Shown one piece after another: positions 40,948 to 52,130 of a DNA stretch of 64,000 nt. Position 1 is the stretch's first letter; each line of letters begins with the position of its first letter. Location: NCBI RefSeq assembly GCF_010983895.1, contig NZ_CP048836.1:2914001-2978000 (forward strand), read 5' to 3'. Source of the DNA: Nitrogeniibacter mangrovi. Lineage in GTDB: Bacteria > Pseudomonadota > Gammaproteobacteria > Burkholderiales > Rhodocyclaceae. The translations under genes and the position numbers were made by a program. The notes below the pieces were generated by a model, which was not told the DNA's origin, ran no database searches, and saw nothing but the letters and a program-made list of their open reading frames with translations.

Positions 40948-41451
40948 TCAGCTCCGCTCGACCGGCGGCAACGTCATGGCCAGCACGGTCTCGGTCTGGC
41001 GCTGGCGGAACTCGGCCAGACGGGCGGCCAGCGCGGCGTCCTCGTTGGCCAGCAGGGACACCGCGAACAGCGCCGCGTTGGCCGCGCCGGCCTCGCCGAT
41101 GGCGAAGGTGGCCACGGGCACGCCCTTGGGCATCTGCACGATGGACAGCAGCGAATCCTGGCCGGACAGCGCACGCGATTGCACCGGCACACCGAGGACC
41201 GGCAAGGTGGTCTTGGCGGCCACCATGCCGGGCAGGTGGGCGGCGCCGCCGGCACCGGCGATGATGGCCTTGAGGCCGCGCTCGCGGGCAGTCTCGGCGT
41301 ATTCGAACATCAGGTCTGGGGTGCGATGGGCGGACACCACGCGAGCCTCGAAGGCGACGCCGAAATCCTCCAGGATCCGGGCCGCCGCCTGCATGGTCGG
41401 CCAGTCGGAGTTGGAGCCCATGATGATGCCGACCTGGACCTTCATGTTCAT
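40948..41451 (-). CDS. purE: N5-carboxyaminoimidazole ribonucleotide mutase
   Basis: 167 aa from the ATG at 41451, which overlaps the folD stop (ATGA). Motifs: [28 protein letters not shown] with the catalytic histidine, and [16 protein letters not shown]. It converts N5-CAIR to CAIR as an octamer. An ATG at 41445 is also possible. Confidence 0.96.
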   Translation of the reverse strand: MNMKVQVGIIMGSNSDWPTMQAAARILEDFGVAFEARVVSAHRTPDLMFEYAETARERGLKAIIAGAGGAAHLPGMVAAKTTLPVLGVPVQSRALSGQDSLLSIVQMPKGVPVATFAIGEAGAANAALFAVSLLANEDAALAARLAEFRQRQTETVLAMTLPPVERS

Positions 41452-42332
41452 GCCCGACCCTCCTGCCGCTCGGCCTGGCGCTCGGCCGACTCCAGCGTAT
41501 TGGACAGCAGCATGGTGATGGTCATGGGGCCGACGCCGCCGGGCACCGGCGTGATGGCGCCGGCCACGTCCTTGGCCGATGCGAAGTCCACGTCGCCGCA
41601 CAGTTTGCCTTCGTTCGGCATGCCGGCCGGAATGCGGTTCATGCCCACGTCGATCACCGCGGCGCCCGGCTTGATCATGTCGCCGGTCACGAACATCGGG
41701 CGGCCGATGGCCACCACGAGGATGTCGGCGCGGCGGGTATGGCTGGCCAGATCCCGGGTCCGGGAATGGCACACGGTGACGGTGGCGCCGGCCTGGGTCA
41801 GCAGCATCGCCATGGGCTTGCCGACGATGTTGGAGCGGCCGATCACGACCGCATCGGCGCCGCTGACGTCGACATGGCCGGCCTCGAGCAGCTTCATCAC
41901 CCCGTGCGGGGTGCACGGGAAAAAGGCCCGCTGGCCCTGGGACAGACGCCCCACGTTCTCGGCATGGAAGCCATCCACGTCCTTGTCGACCGAGATCGCT
42001 TCGAGCACGGCCTTCTCGTCGAACTGCGGCGGCAACGGCAGTTGCACCAGGATGCCATGCACGCTGTCGTCGGCGTTCAGCTCGGCGATCTTGTCGAGCA
42101 CCACCTGCGGGGCCACGTCGGCCGGGTAGTCGAAACGCAGCGAGCGCATGCCCGCCTTCTCGCAGCCGGCCACCTTGTTGCGCACGTATACCGCCGAGGC
42201 CGGGTTGTCACCCACGAGGATGACCGCCAGGCACGGCGTGATGCCGCGCAGCTTGATCTGGGACACCTGTTCGGCCAGTCGGGCACGAACGTCGGCCGAC
42301 AATGCATTTCCGTCGAGAATGCGTGCGGACAT
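41448..42332 (-). CDS. folD: Methylenetetrahydrofolate dehydrogenase/cyclohydrolase
   Basis: 294 aa. The N-lobe has [13 protein letters not shown] with the catalytic lysine and GILVQLPLP. The NADP site is [17 protein letters not shown]. The C-terminal [18 protein letters not shown] is conserved. It interconverts methylene-, methenyl- and formyl-THF, supplying formyl groups for purine synthesis, consistent with its coupling to purE-purK. Confidence 0.96.
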   Translation of the reverse strand: MSARILDGNALSADVRARLAEQVSQIKLRGITPCLAVILVGDNPASAVYVRNKVAGCEKAGMRSLRFDYPADVAPQVVLDKIAELNADDSVHGILVQLPLPPQFDEKAVLEAISVDKDVDGFHAENVGRLSQGQRAFFPCTPHGVMKLLEAGHVDVSGADAVVIGRSNIVGKPMAMLLTQAGATVTVCHSRTRDLASHTRRADILVVAIGRPMFVTGDMIKPGAAVIDVGMNRIPAGMPNEGKLCGDVDFASAKDVAGAITPVPGGVGPMTITMLLSNTLESAERQAERQEGRA

Positions 42333-42427
42333 GGGAACTCGCCTTGCGGAAAAACCCGCAATTCTAGCGCAGGATCAGGGGCTTGTGCGGAAGTTTGTGG
42401 CCCGCCCTACCCCGACGCCGGCGCCGC

Positions 42428-43075
42428 TCACAAGGTCGAAAAACGCCCTCGCGCGGTCTCGCAGGACATGACCGCCTGCACGAGCTCGGCGAGCGAACCG
42501 GCCTCCATCTTCTCCATCACCCGGGCGCGGTGCACCTCCACCGTCTTGATGCTGATGCCCAGGTCGTCGGCGATCTGCTTGTTGAGGCGGCCGGCGATGA
42601 TCAGTTCGAGCACCTCCATCTCGCGCCCGGTAAGCTGATCGAGGCGCCGCGCCACGGCGGCATCCTGGCGCAGGCGCTCGCGGTTCTCCCGTTCGGTGGC
42701 CAGGCACTGGTCGATGAGCTTGAGCATGTCGCGGTCGGTGAATGGTTTCTCGATGAAGTCCACCGCCCCCTTCTTGAGCACCGACACCGCCATCGGCACA
42801 TCGCCGTGACCGGTGATGAACACCACCGGCAGGGTCGCATGGCGGTCGCGCAGCCGCTCGTAGAGCTCCAGCCCGCTCATGCCCGGCATGCGCACGTCGA
42901 GCACCAGGCAGCCGGCCATCTCGGGCCGGTAGGCGGCCAGGAACACTTCCGCGGAATCGAACTGGGCGACGCGATAGCTGTTGGATTCGAGCAGCCAGAC
43001 GAGCGAATCGCGCAGCGCCTCGTCGTCGTCCACGATGTAGACGGTCTGGTCAGGCGCGCCGGACATCTCTTTCAC
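42428..43075 (-). CDS. FixJ-family response regulator
   Basis: 215 aa from a GTG at 43075 (GGAG eight bases upstream); an ATG at 43066 is the alternative. Receiver domain: VDDDEA, phospho-aspartate in CLVLDVRMPG, TGHGDV, IEKPFTD. LuxR-type DNA-binding domain: LTGREMEVLELIIAGRLNKQ and IKTVEVHRARVMEKM. It overlaps the kinase by about 26 bases and is closely similar to the regulator at 35603 (identical TGHGDVPMAV and IEKPF). It lies 95 bases before folD. Confidence 0.92.
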   Translation of the reverse strand: MKEMSGAPDQTVYIVDDDEALRDSLVWLLESNSYRVAQFDSAEVFLAAYRPEMAGCLVLDVRMPGMSGLELYERLRDRHATLPVVFITGHGDVPMAVSVLKKGAVDFIEKPFTDRDMLKLIDQCLATERENRERLRQDAAVARRLDQLTGREMEVLELIIAGRLNKQIADDLGISIKTVEVHRARVMEKMEAGSLAELVQAVMSCETARGRFSTL

Positions 43076-45764
43076 TGGCAATCTCCACGGGCAGCGTAAA
43101 TCGGAACACGGTACCACCTTCCGGGTTCGGTTCGAGCCACAGGCGCCCGTCGTGGAACTCGATGATGGAGCGGCAGATGTTCAGCCCCATCCCCATGCCC
43201 TCGCTCTTGGTGGTGTAGAACGGGGTGAACAGGCGCTCGGCGTCCTCGGCCAGGATGCCGTGGCCGCGATCGGCCACCGACACCTCGATCATGCCGTCCA
43301 CCTGGCGCGCCACCAGCTCGAGCTGGCGCTCCTCCTCGGGCATGGCCGCCATCGCGTCGATGGCGTTCTTCACCAGGTTGAGCACCACCTGCTCGATCAT
43401 GATGCGATCGGCGAACACCGGCGGCAGGTCGCGCGACACGTCGCGGTGGATGCGCACCAGCGACTTGCGCGCGTCGATCTCGGCAAAGCCGAGCGCATCG
43501 TCGACGATGTCGGCCAGCACCACGGCGGAACGGCGCGGCTCGCTCTTGCGCACGAAGTCACGGATGCGACGGATGATCTTGCCCGCGCGCTCGGCCTGGA
43601 AGCTGGCCTTCTGCATCGCCGCGAGCAGGTCGCTCTCCTTGTATTCGCCGGTCTCGAGCCGGCGCACGCAGCCCATGGCGTAATTGGAGATCGCCGCCAG
43701 CGGCTGATTGAGCTCGTGCGCCAGGGTGGAGGCCATTTCGCCCATGGTCACCAGGCGTGCGGTGCGCTGCAGGCGCTCTTCCTGCTGGCGCGCCATCGCC
43801 TCCATCTGGCGCCGGTCGGTGATGTCGGTGGCGATGCCCATGCGCACCACGCGGCCATCGACCCAGCGGGTGGCATGCTCGCGCACGTGGTACCAGCGCC
43901 CCGACAGCGCATGGCGCAGTTCGCCGTCGAACAGCTCCAGCGGCACGTCGGCGGGGCCGAGCCGGCGCGGATCGATCCGGTAATCGCCCATTTCCGGCTG
44001 CGGCTCGGCCACCTTGCGCGCCTGACGCCCCACCGCGTCATAGCCGTGCAGGGCCTTGAAGGCGCGGTTGGCATAGAGAATCTCGTCGCTGTGCGGGTCG
44101 GCGACGAACACCGCCGCGTCGAGCCCGTCGAGCACCGCCTCGAACCGCGCCTGCGCCGACTCGAGCGCGGCGCGCACGCGCTTGGGTTCGGTGATGTCGG
44201 TGACCGAGGCCATCCAGCCGGTCTGCCGGCCGGTGCCGTCGATCAGCGGCGACAGGTAGAAACGGGTGTCGATGCGATCGCCGTTGCGGCGCACGATCTG
44301 CATCTCGAAACCGCTCGGCGGCGCCTTGCCGGACAGGGTCAGTTCCAGATTGACCTGGCAGGTCTCGCGCTGATCCGGCGGCCAGTAGGGAAACGGCGCC
44401 TCCGCCCCCACCAGTTCCTCGGCGTCGCGCCCCACGAGGCGACAGAAGGCCGGGTTCACATAGGTGATGCGCCCGTTCATGTCGATGGCGCGCAGACCGG
44501 TGATGACCGATTCCTCCATGGCGCGGCGGAACGCCGACTCGGCGCGCAGGGCCTCCTCGGAGTCCTTGCGTCCGGTCACGTCGTGGGCCACGGCGTAGAG
44601 CAGCTGCTCCTCCGGCACCGGGTTGATGCTCCAGGCGAGCCACTTGTAGCCGCCGTCCTCGCAGCGGATGCGGTTCTCGAAGCTGACCGGCTGGCCCGAG
44701 GCGAGCCGGCGCAGCTGCTCCACCGTGGCGGCCACGTCGTCGTCATGGACGAACTCGATCAGGGTGCGTCCCGGCATGCCAGCCACGGGATAGCCGAGCA
44801 AGCGCTCGAAGGCCGGATTGCAGCGCCGGAAGCTGCCGTCGGCATTGAGGATGCTGAGAATGTCGAGCGACAGGTTGAAGAGCCGGTCGCGCTCCTTCTC
44901 CACCCGCACCCGGCGCACCATGTGTCCGCGCAGCAGCCACAGGCTCCACAGCACGAAGAAGGACAGGCCGACGATGAGCACCACCGGCAACGCCCGCGGG
45001 ATATCGCCGACGGTGCGGAACGCCGTCGCCTGCAACACCAGCCCGTTGCCCGGCGGATCGAGCGGAATCGAATAGGAGATGCTCTCGTCGATCGCCGCCA
45101 CCAGGGAGTTGACCGCCAGCGGCTTGCCGTGCGCACTGATCAGCGCGAGACGGTACTTCTCGGAGAACCAGTCGGGCACCAGGTGGCGCACGATGCGGTC
45201 GATGGAATACACCCCGACCATCGCCCCCATGAAGTGGCGCCCGTTGCGCACCGGCACGAAGACTTCGAGCACCGCCTCGTTGCGGCTGTTGACGTAGGCC
45301 TCGCCGTAGGTGACGCGGCCGATGTCCCGCGCCTTGAAGTAAGGCGTGCTCTGCGCCGCGGTGAGCGCGTCGCCCGCCAGCCAGTCGGTGGTGTCGAACG
45401 GCGCGCTCCAGTGCACCACCTCGTCGGCGGCCACCCACACGATGTTGATCAGCTGCGGGTTGTTGGCGATGTGCTGGTTGGCCCGCACCTGAAAACCGTC
45501 CAGATCGAGCGCGCCCGCGGCCAGATCGCGCGCCATCTGGGTGAGGAACTCCTCCGTGGCCTGCATGTGCAGGCGCATGGTCTGCTCCGCCCACTGCACA
45601 TCGCGCGCGATCGCGTTGTGCTGGACCTCCGCCTCCTGGCGCTGCAGCACCCACACCAGCAGCAGCATGGTGAGCGCAAACACCACCACCGCGACATACG
45701 GTGTGGTCCAGTACAGCCGGTTGGGAACGCCCGCCGCCCTGCGGCGAGCCGTCTTTTCTGCCAT
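43050..45764 (-). CDS. Multi-PAS sensor histidine kinase
   Basis: 904 aa from the ATG at 45764; a GTG at 45773 is possible. Two membrane helices (AVVVFALTMLLLVWVLQR near 30 and ALPVVLIVGLSFFVLWSLWL near 275) enclose a periplasmic sensor domain like that of the kinase at 33636. Three PAS domains follow (about 300-410, 425-540, 550-670), then HisKA (STLAHELNQPLAAISNYAMG) and HATPase (LNLVKNAIDAMA, VADRGHGI, GMGMGLNICRS). It is divergent from an orphan LivJ-type binding protein, which is a likely source of its signal. Confidence 0.92.
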   Translation of the reverse strand: MAEKTARRRAAGVPNRLYWTTPYVAVVVFALTMLLLVWVLQRQEAEVQHNAIARDVQWAEQTMRLHMQATEEFLTQMARDLAAGALDLDGFQVRANQHIANNPQLINIVWVAADEVVHWSAPFDTTDWLAGDALTAAQSTPYFKARDIGRVTYGEAYVNSRNEAVLEVFVPVRNGRHFMGAMVGVYSIDRIVRHLVPDWFSEKYRLALISAHGKPLAVNSLVAAIDESISYSIPLDPPGNGLVLQATAFRTVGDIPRALPVVLIVGLSFFVLWSLWLLRGHMVRRVRVEKERDRLFNLSLDILSILNADGSFRRCNPAFERLLGYPVAGMPGRTLIEFVHDDDVAATVEQLRRLASGQPVSFENRIRCEDGGYKWLAWSINPVPEEQLLYAVAHDVTGRKDSEEALRAESAFRRAMEESVITGLRAIDMNGRITYVNPAFCRLVGRDAEELVGAEAPFPYWPPDQRETCQVNLELTLSGKAPPSGFEMQIVRRNGDRIDTRFYLSPLIDGTGRQTGWMASVTDITEPKRVRAALESAQARFEAVLDGLDAAVFVADPHSDEILYANRAFKALHGYDAVGRQARKVAEPQPEMGDYRIDPRRLGPADVPLELFDGELRHALSGRWYHVREHATRWVDGRVVRMGIATDITDRRQMEAMARQQEERLQRTARLVTMGEMASTLAHELNQPLAAISNYAMGCVRRLETGEYKESDLLAAMQKASFQAERAGKIIRRIRDFVRKSEPRRSAVVLADIVDDALGFAEIDARKSLVRIHRDVSRDLPPVFADRIMIEQVVLNLVKNAIDAMAAMPEEERQLELVARQVDGMIEVSVADRGHGILAEDAERLFTPFYTTKSEGMGMGLNICRSIIEFHDGRLWLEPNPEGGTVFRFTLPVEIASERDVRRA

Positions 45765-46004
45765 TCGCCCCACGAGATAGGAAAGAAACGGGCCAGCGCC
45801 ATGGCGGCGCCGGAGCGTTCATTCTGGGCACCCGGCCGGGCCGCCGGCATCGGGTGATTCCCTAGTCCAGCCGCAGCACCGTCGCGCACGCCGGCACCGC
45901 GGCGCCCCACCCGAGGTGGCAGCGCGTCATAGGGTTATCGCCAATTTTGCCCCACTTCGCACGGCAATTACATTGGCCCGATCTATAAGGAGGAGACTCG
46001 AGAC

Positions 46005-47186
46005 GTGCGCGCCTGCCTGGCATGGCTGCTGTGCTGCTTCATGGCTTCGGCGGCGTCGGCCGTCGAGCCGATCCGCATCGGCGTGACCGGCCCGTTCACC
46101 GGCGGCTCGGCGCCGATGGGGCTGTCCATGCGTAACGGCATCCGCCTCGCCGCCATGGAGATCAACGCCGGCGGCGGCCTGCTCGGCCGACCGATCCAGC
46201 TCATCGAGCGCGACGACGAGGCACGCAACGAACGCGGCGCCCAGGTCGTGCAGGAATTGATCGAGAAGGACCACATCGTCGCCGGCCTGGGCATCGTCAA
46301 CACCGGGGTCGCCCTGGCGTCCCAGCAACACTACGAGCGCGCCCGCATCCCGATCATCACCAGCGTGGCCACCGGTTCGATCGTGACCAAGCAGTTCCTG
46401 CCGCCCCGCTACGCCGAGAACTACGTGTTCCGGATGTCGGCCAACGACAACATTCAGGCGGCCATGATCGTGGAAGAAGCCGTCGACCGGCGCGGATTCC
46501 GCAACATCGCCATCTTCCACGACGCGACCAATTACGGGCAGCTGGGCAAGCTCGATCTCATCCACTGGCTCGCGGTCCATGGCATGGGCGCCAAGGTGGT
46601 CGAACGCTTCAACCTGCGCGACGTGGACATGACACCGCAACTGCGGCGCGCACGCGCCGCCGGCGTGGACGTGATCCTCACCTACGGCATCGGTCCGGAG
46701 CTGGCGCACATCGCCAACGCCATGTCGGCCATCGGATGGCGGGTACCGCTCATCGGAAGCTGGACCCTCGGCATGTCCAGTTTCATCGAGCAGGCAGGCC
46801 CCAACGCCGAGGGCGCGCGCATGCCGCAAACCTTCATCGAGCAAGGCGCTTCGAGCCGGCAGCGGGCGTTCACCGAACGCTATCGGCGCGCCTTCGGCAC
46901 CGAATACATCCCTGTTCCACCCGCGGCCGCGCAAGGGTATGATTCCGTGCTGGTACTGGCTGCGGCGATCCGCCAGGCAGGCAACACCGACGGCGACAAG
47001 ATCCGCGAGGCACTCGAAAACCTCCATGAACGGATCGAAGGTGTTGTGATGACCTACGACAAGCCGTTTTCCCGGAACGACCACGAAGCGATCGACGACA
47101 CTTCGATTCCGTTCATGGGGGAAGTCAAGAACGGCCGCGTCGTCTTTGCGTATCCGCAAGACCGCGCTCGTGCAGCCGACCGATGA
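46005..47186 (+). CDS. LivJ-type periplasmic binding protein, orphan
   Basis: 393 aa from a GTG with a strong TAAGGAGGAG site eight bases upstream. A signal peptide (MRACLAWLLCCFMASAASA) precedes a type I periplasmic binding fold: IRIGVTGPFTGGSAPMGLSM, GGGLLGRPIQLIERDDEA and GIVNTGVALASQQHYERARI. Family members bind branched-chain amino acids, amides, urea or aromatic acids for ABC transporters. No permease or ATPase gene adjoins it. It is divergent from the multi-PAS kinase, so it probably detects a solute for that kinase or works with a transporter elsewhere. Confidence 0.88.
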   Translation: MRACLAWLLCCFMASAASAVEPIRIGVTGPFTGGSAPMGLSMRNGIRLAAMEINAGGGLLGRPIQLIERDDEARNERGAQVVQELIEKDHIVAGLGIVNTGVALASQQHYERARIPIITSVATGSIVTKQFLPPRYAENYVFRMSANDNIQAAMIVEEAVDRRGFRNIAIFHDATNYGQLGKLDLIHWLAVHGMGAKVVERFNLRDVDMTPQLRRARAAGVDVILTYGIGPELAHIANAMSAIGWRVPLIGSWTLGMSSFIEQAGPNAEGARMPQTFIEQGASSRQRAFTERYRRAFGTEYIPVPPAAAQGYDSVLVLAAAIRQAGNTDGDKIREALENLHERIEGVVMTYDKPFSRNDHEAIDDTSIPFMGEVKNGRVVFAYPQDRARAADR

Positions 47187-47210
47187 GCTCCACACCTGAG
47201 CCCATTTCAC

Positions 47211-47261
47211 GACCGGCCGGGGATTTTCTCCCTCCCTCCCTCATCCCTGGCCGGTCTTTTT
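47211..47261 (+). terminator. Terminator of the LivJ-type gene
   Basis: GACCGGCC and GGCCGGTC arms are separated by a 30-base pyrimidine-rich loop and followed by TTTTT. Confidence 0.7.
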
Positions 47262-47440
47262 CTCCCCCGACGCGCTCCCATCTCGCCCAGCCGAGCGGCC
47301 GTCGGCCATCTACGCTTAAGTCCACGGACGTCTTGTCCGGAACGCCACCCGTGGCGTGCATCGCCCGTGCACTGCCGGGACGCCGTCCCGAAACAAGACC
47401 GTAAGGAGACCTGAACCACAGCCGTACGCGAAAACCGATA

Positions 47441-47469
47441 TTGCACATCCTGAAACAACGTTTTATAGT
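47441..47469 (+). promoter_or_regulatory. Sigma-70 promoter of the pyruvate dehydrogenase operon
   Basis: TTGCAC (47441-47446) and TATAGT (47464-47469) with a 17-base spacer, about 108 bases before the aceE start. Confidence 0.65.
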
Positions 47470-47576
47470 GCGCAAAACGGTCCCGGGCCGGGGTCATCCA
47501 TGCCCGCACCGCTTCGAGCCGTCGCGCACAACGCGATCCGGCTGACAACCTATCGATGTGGAGAGGAGAGAGAAGC

Positions 47577-50258
<2,682 letters not shown>

Positions 50259-50278
50259 GCACCGAAGGAGACTGAACC

Positions 50279-51874
50279 ATGAGCCAACTCATCGAAGTCA
50301 AGGTGCCCGACATCGGCGATTTCGACGCCGTCCCGGTCATCGAGCTGTTCGTCAAACCCGGCGACACCATCGCCGTGGATGACGCCATCTGCACCCTGGA
50401 GTCCGACAAGGCCACCATGGACGTGCCCTCCACGGCCGCAGGCACCGTCAAGGAAGTGAAGGTCGCCGTGGGCGACAGCGTGTCCGAAGGCACGCTGCTG
50501 GTGCTGGTCGAGGCCGCCGGTGCCGCCGCTGCGCCGGCACCCGCCAAGGAAGACGCCGCCCCCGCGCCGGCCGCTGCCGGTGGCGGCACGGTCGAAGTGA
50601 AGGTGCCGGACATCGGCGACTTCGACGCCGTGCCCATCATCGAATTCTTCGTGAAGGCCGGCGACACCATCGCGGTGGATGACGCCATCTGCACGCTCGA
50701 ATCCGACAAGGCCACCATGGACGTGCCCTCCTCCGCGGCCGGCACGGTCAAGGAAGTGAAGGTCGCCGTGGGCGACACCGTGTCCGAAGGTACGGTGCTG
50801 ATCACGGTCGAATCGGGCGCTGGCGCCGCAACCGCGGCACCGGCCGCCGAGAGCCAACCCGCACCGGCCCCGTCCGCGGCCCCCGCAGCTGCGCCCGCCC
50901 CCGCCAAGGCCCCGGCCCCTGCGGCTGCAGCCGCACCGTCCGCCGTCAAGCTCGGCGGCAAGGTGCACGCCAGCCCCTCGGTGCGCGCCTTCGCCCGCGA
51001 ACTGGGCGTGGATCTGGCCCAGGTGAAAGCCACCGGCCCGAAAAACCGCATCACCGCCGACGACGTCAAGGGCTTCGTCAAGGGGGCGATGAGCTCCGGC
51101 GCCGTGCCCGGCAAGGCCGCCGCGGGTGGCTCGGGCGTCGGCCTGGACCTGCTGCCGTGGCCCAAGGTCGATTTCACCAAGTTCGGCGAGATCGAGTCCA
51201 AGCCGCTGTCGCGCATCAAGAAGATCTCCGGCGCCAACCTCGCCCGCAACTGGGTGATGATCCCGGCCGTGACCTATCACGAGGACGCGGACATCACCAG
51301 CCTCGAGGACTTCCGCAAGCAGCTCAACAAGGAGAACGAGAAGTCGGGCAAGAAGCTCACCATGCTCGCCTTCCTCATGAAAGCTGCTGCCCGCGCCCTG
51401 GCGGAATTCCCCGAGTTCAACACCAGCCTCGACGGCGACAACCTGATCTACAAGAAGTACTTCCACATCGCCTTTGCGGCCGACACGCCCAATGGCCTGG
51501 TGGTGCCGGTGGTGCGCGATTGCGACAAGAAAGGCGTGTTCGAGATCGCCGAGGAGACCGGCGCCCTGGCCAAGAAGGCCCGCGAGGGCAAGCTCGGCCC
51601 GGCCGACATGTCCGGCGCCTGCTTCACCATCAGTTCGCTCGGCGGCATCGGCGGCACCTACTTCGCCCCCATCGTCAATGCGCCGGAAGTGGCCATCCTC
51701 GGGGTGAACAAGAGCGCCGTGAAGCCGGTGTGGAACGGCAGGGAATTCGAACCGAAGCTGATCCTGCCCCTGTCGCTGACCGCCGACCACCGCGTCATCG
51801 ACGGTGCGCTGGCCACCCGCTTCAACGTCTACATTGCCCAGATGCTGGCCGACTTCCGTCGGGTCATGCTGTAA
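50279..51874 (+). CDS. aceF: Dihydrolipoamide acetyltransferase (E2), two lipoyl domains
   Basis: 531 aa. Two N-terminal lipoyl domains carry the lipoylated lysine at K44 and K144 (ESDKATMDVP), exactly 100 residues apart. Alanine/proline-rich linkers follow, then a peripheral-subunit-binding domain (HASPSVRAFARELGVDLAQV) and the catalytic domain ending with the active-site motif LTADHRVIDGALATRF. It transfers the acetyl group to CoA and forms the complex core. A GAAGGAGA site lies 20 bases after the aceE stop. Confidence 0.97.
   Translation: MSQLIEVKVPDIGDFDAVPVIELFVKPGDTIAVDDAICTLESDKATMDVPSTAAGTVKEVKVAVGDSVSEGTLLVLVEAAGAAAAPAPAKEDAAPAPAAAGGGTVEVKVPDIGDFDAVPIIEFFVKAGDTIAVDDAICTLESDKATMDVPSSAAGTVKEVKVAVGDTVSEGTVLITVESGAGAATAAPAAESQPAPAPSAAPAAAPAPAKAPAPAAAAAPSAVKLGGKVHASPSVRAFARELGVDLAQVKATGPKNRITADDVKGFVKGAMSSGAVPGKAAAGGSGVGLDLLPWPKVDFTKFGEIESKPLSRIKKISGANLARNWVMIPAVTYHEDADITSLEDFRKQLNKENEKSGKKLTMLAFLMKAAARALAEFPEFNTSLDGDNLIYKKYFHIAFAADTPNGLVVPVVRDCDKKGVFEIAEETGALAKKAREGKLGPADMSGACFTISSLGGIGGTYFAPIVNAPEVAILGVNKSAVKPVWNGREFEPKLILPLSLTADHRVIDGALATRFNVYIAQMLADFRRVML
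50285..50815 (+). repeat. Tandem near-identical lipoyl-domain repeats in aceF
   Basis: Two copies (about 50285-50515 and 50585-50815) are almost the same at nucleotide level, for example GACATCGGCGA, GATGACGCCATCTGCAC and TCCGACAAGGCCACCATGGA. A third related copy opens lpd at 52140-52370. Confidence 0.85.
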
Positions 51875-51919
51875 CCCGCATCCGTCACCAGAACGGAACA
51901 GATCAAGGAGAAATATCCA

Positions 51920-52120
51920 ATGATTACCGGGTTCGCATTCAAGCAACTCATCGAGCGTATCGTGTCGCCTTCCTTCGCGGGCGCTGACGGCCGTTTTGCG
52001 GCGTCTTCGCACCCGCGCTTCGCGCCAATAGCACAGGCTATTGGCTTGGCGCGCGATGCACGAATCCATCCACAAACCGGCTCGTCATCGCTCCGCGATC
52101 TGGCGACGCATGCGGGTTAA
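51920..52120 (+). CDS. Possible small protein between aceF and lpd
   Basis: A 66-codon frame (MITGFAFKQLIERIVSPSFA...) begins seven bases after a strong AAGGAG and ends 10 bases before the lpd ATG, its TAA leading straight into the AAGGAGG of lpd. That layout favours translation and coupling to lpd. The sequence resembles no family I know and its second half looks like translated GC-rich spacer. It spans a perfect hairpin at 52024-52045. It may be a real small protein, a leader frame or a relic. Confidence 0.4.
   Translation: MITGFAFKQLIERIVSPSFAGADGRFAASSHPRFAPIAQAIGLARDARIHPQTGSSSLRDLATHAG
52024..52045 (+). other. Hairpin in the aceF-lpd spacer
   Basis: GCCAATAGC, loop ACAG, GCTATTGGC: perfect nine-base arms. 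No T run follows, so it is not a simple terminator. It may set relative expression of lpd or stabilise a processed end. Confidence 0.6.
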
Positions 52121-52130
52121 GGAGGGAACC

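Larger units (their letters stand above)
47187..47576. other. 390-base region between the binding protein and aceE
   Basis: It holds the terminator of the upstream gene (47211-47261), a GC-rich stretch with no gene-like frame, and the aceE promoter (47441-47469). The 5' leader of aceE from the promoter to the ATG is about 100 bases. Confidence 0.7.
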
